Source of the DNA: Clavibacter nebraskensis NCPPB 2581
GTDB taxonomy: Bacteria > Actinomycetota > Actinomycetes > Actinomycetales > Microbacteriaceae
Assembly: GCF_000355695.1 (NCBI RefSeq)
Contig: NC_020891.1
Coordinates: forward strand, 2,666,001-2,730,000
Direction of reading: 5' to 3'
DNA: 64,000 bases
A program made the translations under genes and the position numbers. Every line of letters begins with the position of its first letter. Within the stretch, counting starts at the first letter, position 1. The notes under the pieces were generated by a model. It was not told where the DNA came from. It saw only the letters and a program-made list of their open reading frames with translations, and made no database searches. Below are positions 10,220-18,906 of this stretch, piece by piece.

Positions 10220-11503
10220 CTAGTCGAGCTTGCCGTAGACCTGCTCCTCGAAGGTCGTGGTGTTGCCCGTGCCGTACTTGTAGACGGAGACGTACGCCTC
10301 GGTCGGGTCGCCGTTCTCATCGAACGTGATCGGGCCGGAGAGGCCGTCGTAGTCGATGTCGGTGCCGTCCGCAATGAGCTTGGCGCAGTCCGCGAAGGTC
10401 GTGCACTTCTCGCCGCCCTCGGAGACGGACTGGAGGTTCTCCTTCAGCGTCGCGCCGTCGGTCGCCTTGCCCTGGAGCGCGGCGAGCGCGAGGAGCACGG
10501 TGCCGTCGTACGACTCGGCGGAGTAGCTGAACACCGTGAGGGCGGGCTCGCCCTCGGCCTTCACCATGTCCTGCAGGCGCGTCTGGAAGTCCTCCTTGGC
10601 CTCGACGCCGGGGTTCGTGAACTGCGCCCCCGCGATGTCGACGTTGGTGTCGGTCTCCTTGATGACGCCGTAGTTCCCGTCCGTGCCGTAGAACTTCGAG
10701 AAGTCGAAGCCCTTCGACGCCAGCTGGTCGGCGATGGTCTTGATCTCGTCGAACGAGATGACGACGAGCGCGTCCGGGTTCGGGGCGAGCACGGAGGTGA
10801 TCGCGCTGTTGAAGTCCGTCGCGGAGGGCTCGAAGACCTGCTCGGCGGCGATGGTGGCGCCGCCGGCCTCGAGCGTCTTCTTGATGTTCTCCTCGAGGCC
10901 CGTGCCGTAGGCATCGTTCATGTAGAGGATCGAGACGTTGGTCTTGCCGTCCTGCAGGATCTTGTTGCCGAGGATGCGACCCTGGAGCACGTCCGAGGGG
11001 GCGGTGCGCCAGTAGTAGCCGTCGTCCGCGTAGGTCGTGAAGTCCGGCGAGGTGTTCGCCGGCGAGAGCTGCACGACGCCGGCCTGGGTGACCTGGTCGA
11101 TGAAGGTCTTCGAGACGCCCGAGGACGCGGCGCCGATGATGGCGGTGTTGCCGTCCGCGATGAGCGAGGTGGCCGACTGGCTGGCGATGTCGGTCGTGGT
11201 GTCGCCCGAGTCCTTGGCCGTGTTGGTCACCGTGATGCCGGCCTTGGCGTCGTTGATGTCCTTCACGGCGAGGTCCACGCCCGCGAACTCGGGCGGGCCG
11301 AGGACCGCGAGGGACCCCGTCTGCGGGAGGATCGTGCCGATCTTGAGGTCCAGGCCGCCGTCGGCCGTGGTGCCTCCCGTGCCACCGCCGCCGCCGGAGC
11401 AGCCGGCGAGGACGAGGGCGCCGGCCACCGCGATGGTGACGGCGCTGAGGGCGGTGCGGGCGGATCGTGAGCGGGAGGCCGAAGCCCTGCCGAATGCGCT
11501 CAT
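10220..11503 (-). CDS. Branched-chain amino-acid ABC substrate-binding lipoprotein
   Basis: Extracytoplasmic receptor of the Leu/Ile/Val-binding (type I periplasmic-binding) family, about 427 residues. The chosen ATG (MSAFGRASASRSRSARTALS) gives a twin-basic start, a hydrophobic core and a lipobox LVLAGC with cysteine 35, followed by a Gly-rich tether. The mature part begins with LKIGTILPQTGSLAVLGPPEFAGVDLAV, diagnostic of this family. An AAGGAG site lies upstream of 11503; an earlier GTG would destroy the signal peptide. It is convergent to livHMGF, which lacks its own receptor, so it very likely serves that transporter. Ligand specificity is inferred. Confidence 0.93.
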   Translation of the reverse strand: MSAFGRASASRSRSARTALSAVTIAVAGALVLAGCSGGGGGTGGTTADGGLDLKIGTILPQTGSLAVLGPPEFAGVDLAVKDINDAKAGITVTNTAKDSGDTTTDIASQSATSLIADGNTAIIGAASSGVSKTFIDQVTQAGVVQLSPANTSPDFTTYADDGYYWRTAPSDVLQGRILGNKILQDGKTNVSILYMNDAYGTGLEENIKKTLEAGGATIAAEQVFEPSATDFNSAITSVLAPNPDALVVISFDEIKTIADQLASKGFDFSKFYGTDGNYGVIKETDTNVDIAGAQFTNPGVEAKEDFQTRLQDMVKAEGEPALTVFSYSAESYDGTVLLALAALQGKATDGATLKENLQSVSEGGEKCTTFADCAKLIADGTDIDYDGLSGPITFDENGDPTEAYVSVYKYGTGNTTTFEEQVYGKLD

Positions 11504-11550
11504 GGTGCTCCTTATGGATGTGTGTGGTGATGCTCGGGAATGTGGTGCAT

Positions 11551-11572
11551 GAGGCACGCGAATGCGTGCCTC
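11551..11572 (-). other. Hairpin in the leader of the binding-protein gene
   Basis: Perfect 9-bp stem (GAGGCACGC) with a GAAT loop about 48 bases before the start codon. It lies in the predicted 5' untranslated region and might stabilise or regulate the mRNA. Confidence 0.5.
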
Positions 11573-11607
11573 GCCTGGTGCGACCCTAGGGCGCGGATGA
11601 GACGGGC

Positions 11608-11652
11608 ACAATGCATCGGCATTTCCGTCGTGTAACGCGACCCGATCGTTAC
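11608..11652 (-). promoter_or_regulatory. Candidate promoter and operator of the binding-protein gene
   Basis: On the minus strand a TTACAC-N16-CATTGT pair (11630-11635 and 11608-11613) could be -35/-10. An inverted repeat GTAACG-N9-CGTTAC at 11632-11652 overlaps the -35 and would suit a dimeric repressor. Both are weak on their own. Confidence 0.35.
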
Positions 11653-11681
11653 CTGTCGCGAAATGCGCGACGGGATCCGAA

Positions 11682-12635
11682 TCAGATGCCCTCGACGACC
11701 GCCGGATCCCTCCGCGCAGGCACCGCGACGGGCAGGGATCGGTGGGACGCGCGGACCATGTCGATCGTGAGCAGCACGAGCGCCGCCCAGACGATCGCGA
11801 ATCCCGCCCACCGCTCGGGCGGCATGGCCTCGTACATCACGAAGACGCCGAACGCGAATTGCAGCAGCGGAGCGAGGTACTGCGTGAGCCCGATCACCGA
11901 GAGGGGCAGGCGGCCGGCGGCGAACCCGAAGAGCAGGAGCGGGCCGGCGGTCACGACGCCGGTGCTGACGAGGAGGAGCGTGTGCCCGAGGGACACCGTC
12001 CCGATGGTGAGGCCGGCGCCGGCACCCGTGATCACGAGCATCGTCGTGGCGGCCGGCACCAGCCACGCCGTCTCGAGCGCGAGGCCGGAGAGCGCGTCCG
12101 CTCCGCCGCTCACGCGCTTCTTCACGAGCCCGTAGAGCCCGAACGAGCCGGCGAGCGCGAGCGACACCCACGGCAGCTGCCCGTAGCCGACGGCGATGAC
12201 CGCCACCGCGAGCGCCGACAGGCCCACGGCGGTCCACTGCAGCGGGCGCAGGCGCTCGCGCAGGAGGAGCACGCCGAGCAGCACCGTGACGATCGGGTTG
12301 ATGAAGTAGCCGAGCGCGGTCTCGACCACGTGGCCGGAGAGCGTGCCGTACACGTACACGGTCCAGTTGACGAGGATCAGGTGGCCCGCGAGGCCGAGGC
12401 CGAGGAGGATGCGCGGCCGGCGCACGATGGCCACCACGCGCCCCCAGCGCCGCGCAGCCGTGATGACGACGGCGCAGAAGACGAGCGAGAAGAGGATCCG
12501 CCAGCCGACGATCTCGAACGCCCCGGCCGGCACGAGCAGGAGGAAGAAGACGGGGAGGACGCCCCAGAGGCCGTAGGCGCCGACGGCGGCGATCAGGCCG
12601 GTGCGGGTCGAGGTCTCCGGGGTGGGGCGCGTCAC
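11682..12635 (-). CDS. rarD: RarD/EamA-family membrane transporter
   Basis: Integral membrane protein of 317 residues in the drug/metabolite transporter superfamily, with about ten hydrophobic segments arranged as two EamA repeats. The RarD subfamily is recognisable from AYGLWGVLPVFF near residue 20, WRILFSLVFC, the block ALGYFINPIVTVLLGVLLLRERL seen here in two halves around residue 115, and IGLTQYLAPLLQF near the end. Substrate unknown; the E. coli name refers to chloramphenicol sensitivity. The GTG start has no ribosome site; TAGCCT lies exactly six bases upstream, which fits a leaderless mRNA. Confidence 0.9.
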   Translation of the reverse strand: MTRPTPETSTRTGLIAAVGAYGLWGVLPVFFLLLVPAGAFEIVGWRILFSLVFCAVVITAARRWGRVVAIVRRPRILLGLGLAGHLILVNWTVYVYGTLSGHVVETALGYFINPIVTVLLGVLLLRERLRPLQWTAVGLSALAVAVIAVGYGQLPWVSLALAGSFGLYGLVKKRVSGGADALSGLALETAWLVPAATTMLVITGAGAGLTIGTVSLGHTLLLVSTGVVTAGPLLLFGFAAGRLPLSVIGLTQYLAPLLQFAFGVFVMYEAMPPERWAGFAIVWAALVLLTIDMVRASHRSLPVAVPARRDPAVVEGI

Positions 12636-12641
12636 CTCACG

Positions 12642-12647
12642 AGGCTA
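12642..12647 (-). promoter_or_regulatory. Probable -10 element of a leaderless rarD promoter
   Basis: TAGCCT on the minus strand, six bases before the GTG start of rarD. Same arrangement as guaB3, tsaB and the topoisomerase gene. Confidence 0.5.
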
Positions 12648-12664
12648 GCGCCGCGGACGCACGA

Positions 12665-12693
12665 GAGCCCGGCCGAACGTGTCGGCCGGGCTC
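12665..12693 (-). terminator. groES terminator
   Basis: Perfect 12-bp stem (GAGCCCGGCCGA) with a 5-base loop, about 40 bases past the groES stop, before the rarD promoter. Confidence 0.75.
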
Positions 12694-12732
12694 CCGGGTG
12701 GTGCGGTGCTGCGGTGTCGCTGGTGCGGAGCG

Positions 12733-13029
12733 TCAGCGCTCGATGACGGCGAGCACGTCGCGCGCGGAGAGGACGAGGAGGTCCTGGCCGTCGTACTTGA
12801 CCTCGGTTCCGCCGTACTTGGAGTAGATGACCTTGTCGCCGACGGCGACGTCGAGCGGGACGCGGTTGCCGTTGTCGTCGATGCGGCCGGGGCCCACGGC
12901 CACGACCTCTCCCTCCTGGGGCTTCTCCTTGGCGGTGTCGGGGATGACCAGACCAGACGCGGTGGTCTGCTCGGCTTCGACCTGCTGGATGACGATGCGA
13001 TCCTCGAGCGGCTTGATGGAGACCGACAC
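12733..13029 (-). CDS. groES: GroES co-chaperonin (Cpn10)
   Basis: Heptameric lid of the GroEL folding chamber; 98 residues, the normal length. Recognised by the N-terminal [17 protein letters not shown], the mobile loop [12 protein letters not shown] that binds GroEL, and the roof segment with [32 protein letters not shown] read in parts. No groEL follows, so groES is monocistronic here and groEL must be elsewhere. Two CIRCE operators flank its promoter, so it should be controlled by the HrcA heat-shock repressor. Confidence 0.97.
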   Translation of the reverse strand: MSVSIKPLEDRIVIQQVEAEQTTASGLVIPDTAKEKPQEGEVVAVGPGRIDDNGNRVPLDVAVGDKVIYSKYGGTEVKYDGQDLLVLSARDVLAVIER

Positions 13030-13067
13030 GGTTGACCTCTTCCTTCGTGACTAAGGGACAAGACTGA

Positions 13068-13094
13068 TTGGCAATCTCCCGGGGAGAGTGCCAG
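13068..13094 (-). promoter_or_regulatory. CIRCE operator, promoter-distal copy (HrcA site)
   Basis: Minus strand reads CTGGCACTC-N9-GATTGCCAA against the consensus TTAGCACTC-N9-GAGTGCTAA. The left half keeps the GCACTC core and the nine-base spacer is exact; the right half has two mismatches. It lies in the early transcribed region of groES. Confidence 0.75.
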
Positions 13095-13099
13095 GTGAG

Positions 13100-13129
13100 A
13101 TTCTACGGGCCGCGCTTGCACTCGCGCAA
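13100..13129 (-). promoter_or_regulatory. groES promoter
   Basis: TTGCGC (13124-13129) and TAGAAT (13100-13105) with an 18-base spacer. The -35 sits inside the upstream CIRCE and the downstream CIRCE begins just past the -10, so HrcA binding would block it. Confidence 0.65.
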
Positions 13130-13141
13130 CGCGAGTGCCAA
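13115..13141 (-). promoter_or_regulatory. CIRCE operator, promoter-overlapping copy (HrcA site)
   Basis: Minus strand reads TTGGCACTC-N9-GAGTGCAAG, close to the consensus with the exact nine-base spacing. It overlaps the groES -35 and lies 20 bases from the divergent methyltransferase -10. Confidence 0.88.
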
Positions 13142-13161
13142 TCGGTGCAGAGGCGCCCGGG

Positions 13162-13167
13162 TACGGT
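13162..13167 (+). promoter_or_regulatory. Probable -10 element of a leaderless methyltransferase promoter
   Basis: TACGGT followed by six bases (GGGCGG) and the ATG at 13174. The presumed -35 region falls at the edge of the CIRCE at 13115-13141, so HrcA could affect both directions. Confidence 0.5.
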
Positions 13168-13173
13168 GGGCGG

Positions 13174-14376
13174 ATGGATCAGACCGACCTCCGCGAGGTG
13201 CTCTCGCTCGAGGGGCTCCGCCTGCTCGACTCCCTTCCCGCGCCGGCGCCGGGGGACGACATGGTGCGGATGGTGAGCGCGCTCCGCGGCGAGGGGCACT
13301 CCCCCGCGCTCGTGTCCGCCGTCCTCACGCAGTCGCGCCTGCGCGCCAGGGCGCGGGGCAAGTTCGGCGAGTTCGCCGCGCGCATGCTCTTCACGGAGGC
13401 CGGGCTCGAGCAGGCCACGCGGCTGCCGGTCGCCGCGCAGCACGCCGGGCGCTTCCAGCAGGCCGGCGTCGCGCACGTGGCGGACCTCGGCTGCGGCATC
13501 GGCGGGGACGCGATGGCGATGGCGGCCATCGGGATCCGCGTCACGGCCGTCGAGCGCGACGAGGTGACCGCCGCGGTCGCCGGCTGGAACCTCGCGCCGT
13601 TCCCCGAGGCCGAGGTCGAGCAGGGCACGGCTGAGGCGTTCGACACCGGCCGCGTCGACGGCGTCTACCTGGATCCCGCGCGGCGCACGGACGGGCACTC
13701 GTCGACCCGCCGCATCTCGGATCCGGACGCCTACTCCCCCACCCTCTCCGCCGCCTTCGAGCTGGCGGCGGGACGGGCCGCGGGCATCAAGCTCGGACCG
13801 GGCCTCGACCGCGACCTCATCCCCGCGGAGGCGGAGGCGCAGTGGGTCTCGGTCGACGGGCAGGCCGTGGAGATGGGCCTCTGGTTCGGGCCGACGCGGC
13901 GCGACGGCGTGCGGCGGGCGGCGCTCGTCATCAGCGGCGGGTCGCAGGCGGAGCTCACGGCGGAGGCCGACAGCGAGGACGCCGAGCTCGGCGAGCTGGG
14001 CGCGCACCTCTACGAGCCCGACGGCGCCGTGATCCGCGCCCGCCTCATCGGCGACCTCGCGCGCTCCCTCGACGGGCGGATGGTCGGCGAGGGCATCGCG
14101 TGGATCACGTCCGAGCGCGAGCAGGCGACGCCGTTCGCGCGCGGCTTCCGGGTGCGCGAGGTGCTGCCGCTCGACGAGCAGCGGCTGAAGCGCGAGCTGC
14201 GGGCGCGCGGGATCGGCACGCTGGAGATCAAGAAGCGCGGGGTCGACGTCGATCCGGCGCGGCTGCGCACCCGGCTGCAGCTCAAGGGCGACGGGTCGGC
14301 GACGCTCATCGCGACGCGGGTCGGCGGGCGGCGCGTGGCGATCCTCGCGGACCGGCACGGGGTCGACGCGGGCTGA
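13174..14376 (+). CDS. THUMP-like domain class I SAM-dependent methyltransferase
   Basis: Cytoplasmic methyltransferase of 400 residues with unknown substrate, probably RNA from its C-terminal domain. The SAM-binding motif I is VADLGCGIGGDAMAMA near residues 102-117, followed by an acidic strand end (VTAVERD). GVYLDPARRT is the equivalent of the catalytic D-P-x-x motif. The C-terminal part (LEIKKRGVDVDPARLRTRL) matches the THUMP-like domain found with these enzymes. ATG 13174 is chosen over an earlier in-frame start because TACGGT lies six bases upstream and the earlier start would lie within the promoter region. Divergent from groES. Confidence 0.85.
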   Translation: MDQTDLREVLSLEGLRLLDSLPAPAPGDDMVRMVSALRGEGHSPALVSAVLTQSRLRARARGKFGEFAARMLFTEAGLEQATRLPVAAQHAGRFQQAGVAHVADLGCGIGGDAMAMAAIGIRVTAVERDEVTAAVAGWNLAPFPEAEVEQGTAEAFDTGRVDGVYLDPARRTDGHSSTRRISDPDAYSPTLSAAFELAAGRAAGIKLGPGLDRDLIPAEAEAQWVSVDGQAVEMGLWFGPTRRDGVRRAALVISGGSQAELTAEADSEDAELGELGAHLYEPDGAVIRARLIGDLARSLDGRMVGEGIAWITSEREQATPFARGFRVREVLPLDEQRLKRELRARGIGTLEIKKRGVDVDPARLRTRLQLKGDGSATLIATRVGGRRVAILADRHGVDAG

Positions 14377-14406
14377 CGCCCGACCGCCGCCCCCCGCCCG
14401 GACACG

Positions 14407-14442
14407 ACGACGCGGCCGCCCCCGAGGGGACGGCCGCGTCGT
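14407..14442. terminator. Bidirectional terminator between convergent genes
   Basis: Perfect 12-bp stem (ACGACGCGGCCG) with additional C/G pairing inside, midway between the ends of the methyltransferase (plus) and the DUF4190-like gene (minus). Confidence 0.75.
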
Positions 14443-14457
14443 GTCGTGCGGGTGACG

Positions 14458-14862
14458 CTACTGCGTGGTGTAGCCCTGCTCCTGCAGCGCGGCCAGCGCG
14501 ATGAAGCCGAGGATCGCGAGGCCGACGGCGAGCACGAGGCCGACGATGCCGGTGATGATGCCGGTGAGCCAGAAGCCCTTCGCGTCCGGGTTGCGCTTCT
14601 TGCCGAGGACGCCCGTGATGATCGCGGCGATGCCGAGGGGCGCGGAGAGGAACCAGAAGAGGATCGTCACCACGGACACGATGCCGAGGACCATCGACGT
14701 GATGCTCAGCCCCTTGGAGACGGGCGCACCGCCCTGGCCGGGCTGGTAGGGCGCCGCGTAAGGCGAGTCGGAGCCTGCGGCGGGAGCGGCCGGGTAGGCG
14801 GGCTGGCTCGGCGCGGGCGGGAAGCCGTCGTTGGAGCGGTCCGGGTTCTGCGGATCGGTCAT
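14458..14862 (-). CDS. DUF4190-like small membrane protein
   Basis: A 134-residue protein with a Pro/Ala/Gln/Tyr-rich cytoplasmic N-terminus (about 1-55) and two hydrophobic hairpins. The block ITSMVLGIVSVVT... with LGIAAIITGVLGKKR and KGFWLTGIITGIVGLV is the pattern of DUF4190 proteins. ATG 14862 is preceded by AAAGGAA at good spacing; an ATG nine codons earlier lies before that site. Function unknown. It follows rimI::tsaD on the same strand but a T-rich hairpin separates them. Confidence 0.8.
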   Translation of the reverse strand: MTDPQNPDRSNDGFPPAPSQPAYPAAPAAGSDSPYAAPYQPGQGGAPVSKGLSITSMVLGIVSVVTILFWFLSAPLGIAAIITGVLGKKRNPDAKGFWLTGIITGIVGLVLAVGLAILGFIALAALQEQGYTTQ

Positions 14863-14920
14863 TGTCGTTCCTTTCGTCCCTGGGAACATACCGTGATGCG
14901 TGCCCCGGGATTCTCGCGTC

Positions 14921-14953
14921 AGGTAAATAAACCCGAAAGGACCCCGATCGGGG
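14921..14953 (-). terminator. Terminator of the glmS-tsaD operon
   Basis: Minus strand has the palindrome CCCCGATCGGGG (14942-14953) 12 bases after the tsaD stop, followed by a T-rich stretch containing TTTCGGG and TTTATTT. A T-rich tail is rare in this genome. Confidence 0.55.
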
Positions 14954-14965
14954 GGCGTCGGGCGG

Positions 14966-16590
<1,625 letters not shown>

Positions 16591-16594
<4 letters not shown>

Positions 16595-17208
16595 GAGGTG
16601 ACCCGCTTCGGGCCGGCGGAGACCGTGACGTCGGGCGAGCGGAGGTAGAGCGCCTCGTCGGGCGCTAAGGGCAGGTCGAGCTCGTCCATCCGGCGGGCGA
16701 CCTGCGCGAGGGAGGCCGCGCGGACGCCGGCGGCGTCGATCCGGTGATCCGCGGCGGGCACGTCGTCCGGCTTGCTGAGGCCGGGGCCCGCGGTGCGCTC
16801 GGCGACGCCGCCGGGCGCGGGCTCGCGGTAGACGGACCAGTACAGCTCACGGCGGCGCGCGTCGGTGACGACGACGAGGGATCCGGTGCCGCCCGCCGCG
16901 TAGTGGTCGTGCGCGACGGCGTCGTGGCTGACCACGGGGATCACGCGCACGTCCAGGCCGGTTGCCAGCATCCGGGCCGCCGCGATGCCGACGCGGAGGC
17001 CGGTGAAGGGGCCGGGGCCCATGCCCGCGACGACCGCGCGGACGTCGCAGCGCTCGATGCCGGACGCGGTGAGGCACTCGTCGAGCAGCGTGCCGATGAC
17101 CTCGGCGTGCCGCATGGTGTCGGCCTCCTGGCGCTCGGCGAGCACGCGGCCGTCGGGGTCGATGACGGCGACGCCCGTGCCGGCGGAGGTGTCGATCGCG
17201 AGGAGCAC
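16591..17208 (-). CDS. tsaB: TsaB, tRNA t6A complex subunit
   Basis: TsaD-like protein without catalytic metal site that dimerises with TsaD in the bacterial t6A complex. The 205 residues start [17 protein letters not shown] and contain [17 protein letters not shown] near residue 67, both standard for TsaB. The start is a GTG at 17208. TAGACT lies exactly six bases before it, and its first three bases are the stop codon of alr::tsaE, so tsaB may have its own leaderless promoter besides operon read-through. It overlaps rimI::tsaD downstream. Confidence 0.95.
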
Positions 17209-17214
17209 TGGACG

Positions 17215-17220
17215 AGTCTA
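17215..17220 (-). promoter_or_regulatory. Probable -10 element upstream of tsaB, overlapping a stop codon
   Basis: TAGACT on the minus strand, six bases before the tsaB GTG. Its TAG is also the stop codon of alr::tsaE. Confidence 0.45.
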
Positions 17221-18906
17221 GGCGCGGGGCCGCGCGCGGAGCCGTCGGATGCGGACGGTGCGGGGCTCCTCGGGAGCGGCGTCGGGATCCGCGTCGGCGT
17301 CGGGATCCGCGTCGGCGTCGCCCGCGCCCGTGGGCCGCGCGATCCGCAGGTCCCACCACTCTTCCGCGACGCCGTCGAGCTTGCCCTCGCCCCACTCGAC
17401 CACCACGACCGAGCGCGCGAAGTCGATGTCGAGGTCGTCGAGCTCGCGGGCGTCGGCCAGGCGGTAGGCGTCGACGTGCACGAGCGGCGGGCCGTCGACG
17501 AGGCTCGGGTGCGTGCGCGCGAGCACGAACGTGGGGCTCGTGACGGGGCCACGGACGCCGAGGCCGTCGCCGAGCCCGCGCGTGAACGTGGTCTTGCCCG
17601 CGCCGAGCGGGCCGGAGAGGACGACGAGGTCGCCCGCGCCCAGCTCGCGCGCGACGGCGCGGCCGACCTCCTCCATGTCGTCCGTGGTCGCGACGGGGAC
17701 GAGCACGTCGGAGAGGAGCTCGGCGGCCGGCGCCTCCGCGTCGGCGGCCGCCCGCTCGTGCAGGTGCACGCGGTCGACGCGGGGGCCGACGCGGGTCACG
17801 ATCTCGTCGCCGATGGTCTCGGCCCAGCCGGCCCACTCCTCGGCGGTGGGCTCGCCGCGGTGGCCGGGGCCGAGGATCACGGCGGTGTCCCCCACCTCGA
17901 CGGGCAGGTCGCCGACGTCGAGCACGAGCTGGTCCATGGCGATGCGGCCGGCGATCGGGAAGCGGCGGCCGTTCAGCAGCACGGAGGCGTGCGGGGCGGC
18001 GATGCGCGGGATCCCGTCGGCGTACCCGAGCGGCACGAGCACGAGCGTCGACGGCCCCGCGGTGCGGTGGTCGAGGCCGTACGAGACGCCGTGCCCCGCC
18101 GGGACGCGCTTGACGGAGACGACGTCGGCCTCGAGCGTCATCGCGGGGACGAGGCCGAGGTCGCGACCGGAGCGGTCGTCGAACGGCGAGATGCCGTAGA
18201 CGGCGATGCCGAAGCGCACCATGTCGAAGCGGGCGGCGGGCAGGCGGATCCCCGCGGAGCTGGCGGCCAGGTGCTTCTCGACCGGCCGCGCGCCCAGCTC
18301 CTCGGCCACGCGGACGGCCTCACGGAAGCGGGCGAGCGCGGCGTCGTCGTCCTCGGGCGAGGCGTCGGCGAGGTGCGACCAGAGCGCGTGCAGCGTCAGC
18401 TCGCCCGCGGCATCGGCGGCGACGGCCGCGCGCACCAGGTCGGGCCACGCTTCCGGGGTGGCGCCGTTGCGGCTGAGGCCCGTGTCGGCCTTGAGGTGCA
18501 CGCGGGCGCGCATCCCCGTGGCGCGTCCCGCGGCCGCGATGCGCTCCAGCTCCCACAGCGCCGAGACGCCCAGGTCGATGCCGTGCTCGACCGCGACGCG
18601 GAAGTCGGTGTCGACGCCGTGCAGCCAGGCGAGGAGACGCGCGTCGATCCCGGCGCGGCGGAGCTCGACGGCGGAGGCCACGTCGAGCACGGCGAGGCTC
18701 TCGGCGCCCGCCTCGAGGGCGGCGCGCGCGACCTGCAGGGCGCCGTGTCCGTACGCGTCGGCCTTCACGGCGATCATCGTGCGCGCGGGGGCGGCGAGCG
18801 CGGCGAGCGTGCGGACGTTGTGGCGGATCGCGTCGAGGTCGATCACGGCACGACGGCCGGGCGCGACGGGGCCGGCCGGGACGGGCGCGGGGACGGCGTC
18901 GCTCAT
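17218..18906 (-). CDS. tsaE: Fused alanine racemase and TsaE ATPase
   Basis: A 562-residue bifunctional protein. Residues 15-385 are a PLP-dependent alanine racemase: the Schiff-base lysine is K48 in AVKADAYGHG, the second catalytic residue is Y276 in GVSYG, and GRIAMDQ at 320-326 is conserved. Residues about 395-520 are TsaE, the P-loop ATPase of the t6A complex, with Walker A GPLGAGKTT at 432-440 and VHVDAYRL. The C-terminal tail has an acidic DADADP repeat and a basic end. There is no stop or frame change between the parts, and a short acidic Ala-rich linker joins them. ATG 18906 overlaps the stop of the upstream alr gene (ATGA). Both activities look intact. Confidence 0.93.
   Translation of the reverse strand: MSDAVPAPVPAGPVAPGRRAVIDLDAIRHNVRTLAALAAPARTMIAVKADAYGHGALQVARAALEAGAESLAVLDVASAVELRRAGIDARLLAWLHGVDTDFRVAVEHGIDLGVSALWELERIAAAGRATGMRARVHLKADTGLSRNGATPEAWPDLVRAAVAADAAGELTLHALWSHLADASPEDDDAALARFREAVRVAEELGARPVEKHLAASSAGIRLPAARFDMVRFGIAVYGISPFDDRSGRDLGLVPAMTLEADVVSVKRVPAGHGVSYGLDHRTAGPSTLVLVPLGYADGIPRIAAPHASVLLNGRRFPIAGRIAMDQLVLDVGDLPVEVGDTAVILGPGHRGEPTAEEWAGWAETIGDEIVTRVGPRVDRVHLHERAAADAEAPAAELLSDVLVPVATTDDMEEVGRAVARELGAGDLVVLSGPLGAGKTTFTRGLGDGLGVRGPVTSPTFVLARTHPSLVDGPPLVHVDAYRLADARELDDLDIDFARSVVVVEWGEGKLDGVAEEWWDLRIARPTGAGDADADPDADADPDAAPEEPRTVRIRRLRARPRA
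17281..17316. repeat. 18-bp tandem repeat, two perfect copies, inside alr::tsaE
   Basis: Unit GTCGGGATCCGCGTCGGC twice in a row, encoding the acidic DADADP repeats of the TsaE tail. Eighteen bases keep the frame, so copy number could vary without loss of the protein. Confidence 0.9.

Noticed and set aside
10220-11611. Earlier start for the branched-chain amino-acid binding protein
   Set aside because: It would place 36 residues before the signal peptide and ignore the AAGGAG site of ATG 11503.
17218-18906. Possibility that alr::tsaE is two genes joined by a sequencing frameshift
   Set aside because: Both halves are in the same frame with no stop, the linker has the same base usage, and neither half has a credible internal start with a ribosome site.
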